Below, piece by piece: positions 59,195 through 64,000 of a stretch of DNA of 64,000 bases. The translations under genes were made by a program, and so were the position numbers. The stretch is from positions 124,001 to 188,000 of the forward strand of contig BGZK01001194.1 in NCBI GenBank assembly GCA_005406025.1, in the 5' to 3' direction. Within the stretch, counting starts at the first letter, position 1. Each line of letters opens with the position of its first letter. This DNA is from Eumeta japonica (taxonomy: Eukaryota > Arthropoda > Insecta > Lepidoptera > Psychidae). The notes under the pieces are model-generated. The model did no database searches. It was not told where the DNA came from and was given only the letters and a program-made list of their open reading frames with translations.

Positions 59195-60384
59195 TCCCGT
59201 TCATTCTTATGAATTGTTTGAATTGAGGCTTTACGTAAGATCAGTGACAAAAACAATTACAATATGTGGAGACTATTAGATGTCACTAATCATAATCGTA
59301 ATATTTTAGAATATTTTGCAGGTTACAATCTGTTGAACTCTTTTTAATGAGTATTTAAAATAACTGCTTTACCTTTAAGAATTGTCTAGCCAATATTTGT
59401 ACAAATATTGAATCACTTGACAAACTAAAACTAGACTAAAGTAGTCAATTAACTTATATTATAATACTATTCAATAAATATATTAAAAATAATTAAATAT
59501 ACACATAAATTTAGAATGTACAACATTCAGAGATTGATGGAATTGTAATGTTGTAATTATTCCAATAAGATATAGAATTCAGTATTTCACGAGATAACAG
59601 CAGATTTGGATACACTTTTCAACAAAGAAATGTAAAGCAAATTATTTATTTATAATTTGAAGTAAGAACAAAAATAGAAATTCACAAAAATAAAAGAGGA
59701 TTATAGAACTTTATGACAAATAAGCTTATACCCATAATAAGAGTTTTTCTAAACTCTTATGTTAATCCATTACTTAAAAATTTTAAATATGTTTACAATG
59801 CGGCTAAGACCTAAAAGAGTACCTAACACTGACAGAAGTATCAAAGACATTATAAAACAATTCGGAGTGTCGTAATAGAAGAGATTATATAGAAAAATAT
59901 ATAGATATAGGTCACGATTTTTACTCTAAAAGTCAAGATCGAATGCGGTCGAACAGTGATGTTGACGGCGCATGACTACCATATGAATGATTCTTAAAGG
60001 ATCGCCTCGACATGGGAAATCATTAACACACCAAAATATGTTGAGCCCATGTAAATATGAGCTAATACAATATAATATAACATACAGCTATAGAGCCATA
60101 ATATAATATACAACTATAGAGCCCATACAACCCATACAAACTATCCCTTTATATTTGAAAAATGAGCTTCACCCAGTTTTGCTCTTGAGGCCGTGCCAAT
60201 TAATACATTTTAATATACAAGGCTCACTCATATAATAATAAACGAGATGACAAATGTTGTAATTATTACAAAGAATAATCGTTAGGAAAGAAAGGAAATA
60301 ATTAAAGAGAAAGTTAGTTCTAGATCTACTCTGAAACATAGGCAATCATTGAGTAAACGACGACGCTATTACATTAAAAAAATA

Positions 60385-60470
60385 AATCGTTCGGGATCGG
60401 TATCTAGAGTAAGACCGAGGTCGGGATCGAGAACCAGCCCAGAAATTAAAATCAGACAAGACCAGAATTG
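60385..60470. repeat. Degenerate minisatellite, purine strand, copy 8
   Basis: 'cgttcgggatcggtatctag', 'ccgaggtcgggatcgagaac' and similar: the complement of the pyrimidine copies. Confidence 0.5.
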
Positions 60471-60558
60471 TGATGAAGGTTGATAGTGAAACTGAGACAT
60501 GATATTTAATAATTATATTAAACATCAACGTTTTATTACTACAGGTGGAGTTATACCT

Positions 60559-60853
60559 AGGATTGCCAACCGTACTCTAAAATAGAGTATTGTATACAAT
60601 ACTCTATTTTGTTGAGTATACTCTACACCATGTGGGCGTACCCTATAATCTATAACACTAATAGAGTAAGTTAAAATACTCTTTGTTTTTTTGTATTGTG
60701 CTGTGTTGTTATGTGCTGCAGAAAAGTGCCAAAACCTATAACTTTTTAAAAATTTAAAATAAATGATGCTCTTTTTTTATAAGTCCGTACTCTTTATTTA
60801 CCTCCTTTAAAATCAGGTATACTCTATTTATTTAAATAAAAGTTGGCAACCCT
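60559..60853. mobile_element. Complete MITE (295 bp) with perfect 10-bp target duplication
   Basis: Ends AGGATTGCCAAC and (complement) AGGGTTGCCAAC; flanked on both sides by AGTTATACCT (60549-60558 and 60854-60863). Many TACTCTATTT/AAATAGAGTA words sit inside, including a perfect 32-bp palindrome near 60580-60611. Confidence 0.85.
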
Positions 60854-61084
60854 AGTTATACCTGACAACAGATATTATGATGCCAATATATATATGAATT
60901 GTATTTTTATTTGGAGCGCTTTACTTTTATCATTTTTATTTTAGAAAATTTTATTTGTTTGCATTGAATATTTTTAATTATTTTATTTTAATGCTTTTAA
61001 AAAAGCGTACACATCGAGGGTTTTAATTGTTCTTATAATTATTCACTTTTTTATAGACTTAACGTACTGCCTGTCTGTCCCATC

Positions 61085-61260
61085 GTTTGTGCGCTTCTAG
61101 GAATCGACAATGAGACCGGGATCAGATAGTAGAGAATTAGGATTGAGATTTAGAAACAGACCAGAGTCGGTACGGACGCAACGGAACCGGAAATAAAATG
61201 GAGCGTAGGACGAGGAGCCCCTCAATCTGAAATAAGAAGATTGTGGGAGGTTCTGTCTCC
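61085..61260. repeat. Degenerate minisatellite, purine strand, copy 9
   Basis: 'gagaccgggatcagatagta', 'ggattgagatttagaaacag', then 'aagattgtgggagg', a tail also seen at 17000-17013. Confidence 0.5.
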
Positions 61261-62348
61261 CCAGTGGGGCAAATAAAAACCTAACACAAAGACATTGAAG
61301 ACTACTACGACAGAATCAGGATCCGGATCACGATTGTGCCTACTTGGGCTAAACCATGGGCGATAATTGAACTTATGTTAGGTACGTATACGCATGCTTG
61401 AAAAAGTCTAAATATGCCCTTTGAATGTCGGAAATATTATAAAGAACAGAAGCCATTCAGTGAAATGTTTTTAGATCATATTAGATCCAATTAGGTATTT
61501 TTCTGGAGACAATTAAAATAATACATACCTATAGAAAATTTAGTGACGAAATGATATAAATTACAATTTGTCACGAAATAGAAATTATATAAATTGTAGC
61601 GTGGCTCGATAAATTTTATCGATTTTATTTTTAATATGTTACGGTACGAAGTGTCACAGACGAAAGCTAGCGAGATGAAAACTACAGCTCAAGACGTAAG
61701 CTTACCAGAACTTGTGAAATAGATTTATGATTATTTTATGAAATGAAAACTCATCTATCAACCTACAATCGTGTTAAGCCTACGGGTCCTAGTCAAATAA
61801 ATGGGTATAAGACGGTGGTTACACAAACGCGTCTATTGTTTTCGTGGTTTGACCCGAGTCACAAGTGCAAAAAATGATTTTCGATTGTTTTTTGAAATTC
61901 AGGATGATCAGAAGACTATTGGTTTATTTCATTCTTAGTTCGATGTCCACAGGAGTCTATTCAATAAATGCACTAAAGTCATTGATATGCATTTATTTAA
62001 CATTATCAACAAATATCAGATATTTGAAAAAAGAAATAATTTAATACATTTAATTTTTAAGATTACTTAAATAATCAAGGCATAAATTATATTTAAATTT
62101 AATTAATCTCGTAACAACAATATTGCATTATAGAGGAAAAAAAATAGGCAATAATTACTTACATATGGTCGTTATATAAGTATAAAACAAATTATACTAT
62201 TAGTTTATTATAAACGGTTTATTACGAAATACATATTACATTAATTTGGAAAAAGATTTGAAAAACTATTTCCATGCCTTTACAAGAAATTAACGAAACC
62301 ATCTTCCATTCTCCTTTATAACCATAGCACCTTGCACAAAAGTTGGTA

Positions 62349-62502
62349 CAGTATAACGCACGAATCTTTGCCGCTGTGAAATTAGTCACTGAAAGCGTCC
62401 CAGTGGATTGAGATAGTAACGCGGGAGAGAAGGACGGGCCGGGGATGCGCATCGCGTCATTCGCAGACAACTCGGAGCGGCAAAGATTCGTGCGTTGTAC
62501 TG
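62349..62502. mobile_element. Tc1/mariner-type MITE, copy 2 (154 bp)
   Basis: Inverted ends CAGTATAACGCACGAATC and CAGTACAACGCACGAATC (complement of the right end) extend about 27 bp through TTTGCCGCT. Flanked by TA on both sides. Same family as 21798-21961. Confidence 0.85.
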
Positions 62503-62845
62503 TAACTGGTAATAATAAAGCAAATTCGAAAGACGCCCAGCTTTCCTCGTCATTGGAGTTTACTGTAGAAATATAATGTTTTTACACGGTGAAAAATGCC
62601 AATGTTTATTTCCAGTGTTATATATTTAGACATGTAATATGTAAATTTTATCTGCTATCTGCTCTCTTGTTAATAATGTCATGGAGTGCCATCTGTTGTT
62701 GAGAACCTTACGTTAAGAGTATTTGTAACTCGGCACTTCATCCGTAGCACAGGAACAAAGTAATCACTTTAAAATTTTACGACATGGTCTTATAAGACAA
62801 TATTAACAAAAATATTATTTAATTAATATTTCCAGGGGAAAAAAG

Positions 62846-63475
62846 TTATTGGAACGAAGTTCCTACGGCGAGCTTGGGGATAGAATTGGGACCGATGAAA
62901 ACCATGATAGAAAAAAGAGTAGTAGGTGGGATAAAACCGTTAAATGAGACGTGGCGACAGTCCTGGCGAGTAGTGTATTTCTCTCCCTCTTTCTCTTTTC
63001 CTCTCTCCCCACTTCTCTCTATTACCACTCCACCCTGCCAATGCATAGTATATACTCATGAATTCATGGACAAGCAATGGCTAATATTCATTATAGATAC
63101 ATTTTCGTGAATAATCACGTTTATTTTCATATAATTCAAATCGTCAAAACAATAATAAATATATTGTCAAGTCTCAATGGTGTCACAATGACAGATTGAT
63201 GTTGGTGATAATAGTGGGAAATGATTCTAATTTTTGTAATTTGTCGAACAAAAATAAAGAGACATATTTTGTTATTTTAGTTTATAATTTGAATTACGAT
63301 TTTTTTTATTTTACGTAATATTTTATTTCCTAAAATACTAATTTCCTAAATACTCCTGTACTTACTAAATAAACTAATCAGCAAAATTTAGAGAAAATCA
63401 AGAAAACCTACATAAAATTGAGCACGATTTTTTTTGGTGTCGATTCTACATTAGCCGAAGGAACTTCGTTCTACT
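62846..63475. repeat. Region between inverted 'gaacgaagttcct' repeats
   Basis: 'tggaacgaagttcctacggc' near 62850 and the complement 'tagaacgaagttccttcggc' at 63454-63473 face each other. The 590 bp between are AT-rich with a C/T-rich tract (62980-63040). No gene is recognised inside. Confidence 0.4.
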
Positions 63476-63479
63476 GGTG

Positions 63480-64000
63480 TCCCCGACACCACTCGTTTTG
63501 AATACATCTCTGATAAATGCTACAAAATATGTCTTTAAAATACACAATGAGTATGTATTTGTTTTAATCTCATGTTTTTTGAACGAGGCAGTGATGACGT
63601 TTCTTGTTCCACTCGACAAAGACCAAAACATTTTCTTCAACAATCTTTCAATCGATCACGTAAATGACATTGCCAATCAATATCCCAGACTTTACTAAAA
63701 CAATGTTTTGTTGTTAATAAAATATATAATGGAATAATAATTTTAAATATTCGTTAAATATAAATAATGACATCGTCAGCAGATTATATAAAAGGGCAAA
63801 GAATAAAATACATTCACAATTGAAAACAGTTCGAGAGAATTTAGCGATAAATACATAAAATATATTTCCATTTTGCTGCACCTAATTTAAAATAAGTTAA
63901 GAATAAGCCTAACTGTATTAATTCAAGTGTTTTCTCAAAAAACATTTTTTTATAATAAATATTCCTTCATTAATTTAATCATTTTCATCCGCCGACAATA
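63480..64000. other. Right edge, no gene seen
   Basis: A 73-aa + frame at 63477-63698 has no recognisable domain and no splice context I can trust. The rest is AT-rich. Confidence 0.4.

Noticed and set aside
1..64000. CRISPR arrays, operons, bacterial promoters
   Set aside because: The window is eukaryotic with spliced genes; no regularly spaced repeats of CRISPR type are present.

Overview
This is a eukaryotic nuclear window, almost certainly from a moth or butterfly (Lepidoptera). Genes have GT..AG introns, intergenic DNA is very AT-rich, and much of the non-coding sequence is transposon debris. The Lepidoptera call rests on repeat types: GGGTTCCGT/ACGGAACCC-headed repeats, LINE 3' ends with the 'gcaacgcact...gcgac...gtccat.ggcggcg' signature, an 'aatcaaatcaaat...ctttatt' LINE tail, and several mariner/THAP/hAT remnants. 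Most open reading frames in the window are chance frames in AT-rich or repeat DNA. I find three intact protein genes.

Gene 1 (959-30654, + strand) has nine coding exons and encodes a 443-residue zona pellucida (ZP) domain membrane protein. It has a signal peptide, a ZP domain with 4+4 cysteines, an RKRR furin site, a transmembrane helix and a short cytoplasmic tail. It looks like the insect apical-matrix protein Piopio. Its first intron is 12.75 kb with several GC-rich islands, and its later introns are loaded with MITEs, LINE ends and palindromes.

Gene 2 (43697-44357, + strand) has two exons and encodes aprataxin (196 aa: HIT domain plus C2H2 zinc finger, no FHA domain). Gene 3 (50834-46327, - strand) has five exons and encodes the RNA lariat debranching enzyme DBR1 (518 aa) with all metal ligands visible. 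The two genes converge tail to tail with about 2 kb between their stop codons. A decayed mariner with matching terminal repeats sits inside the 2.46-kb third intron of DBR1.

The rest holds transposon remnants: two mariners, a pogo/Tigger start, a Harbinger-like TIR element, a THAP-domain element, a THAP fragment, a LINE reverse-transcriptase fragment, a hAT C-terminus, four short MITEs (two of one Tc1-type family, one hAT-type, one with a perfect 10-bp target duplication) and a 2.1-kb TIR element of unknown family. There are also several near-perfect inverted repeats and about nine copies of a degenerate pyrimidine/purine minisatellite. I see no CRISPR array, rRNA or intact tRNA. From 50835 to the right edge I find no intact gene. 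I find no clear evidence for a wholly new biological system; the least explained items are the cluster of perfect palindromes and the degenerate minisatellite family.
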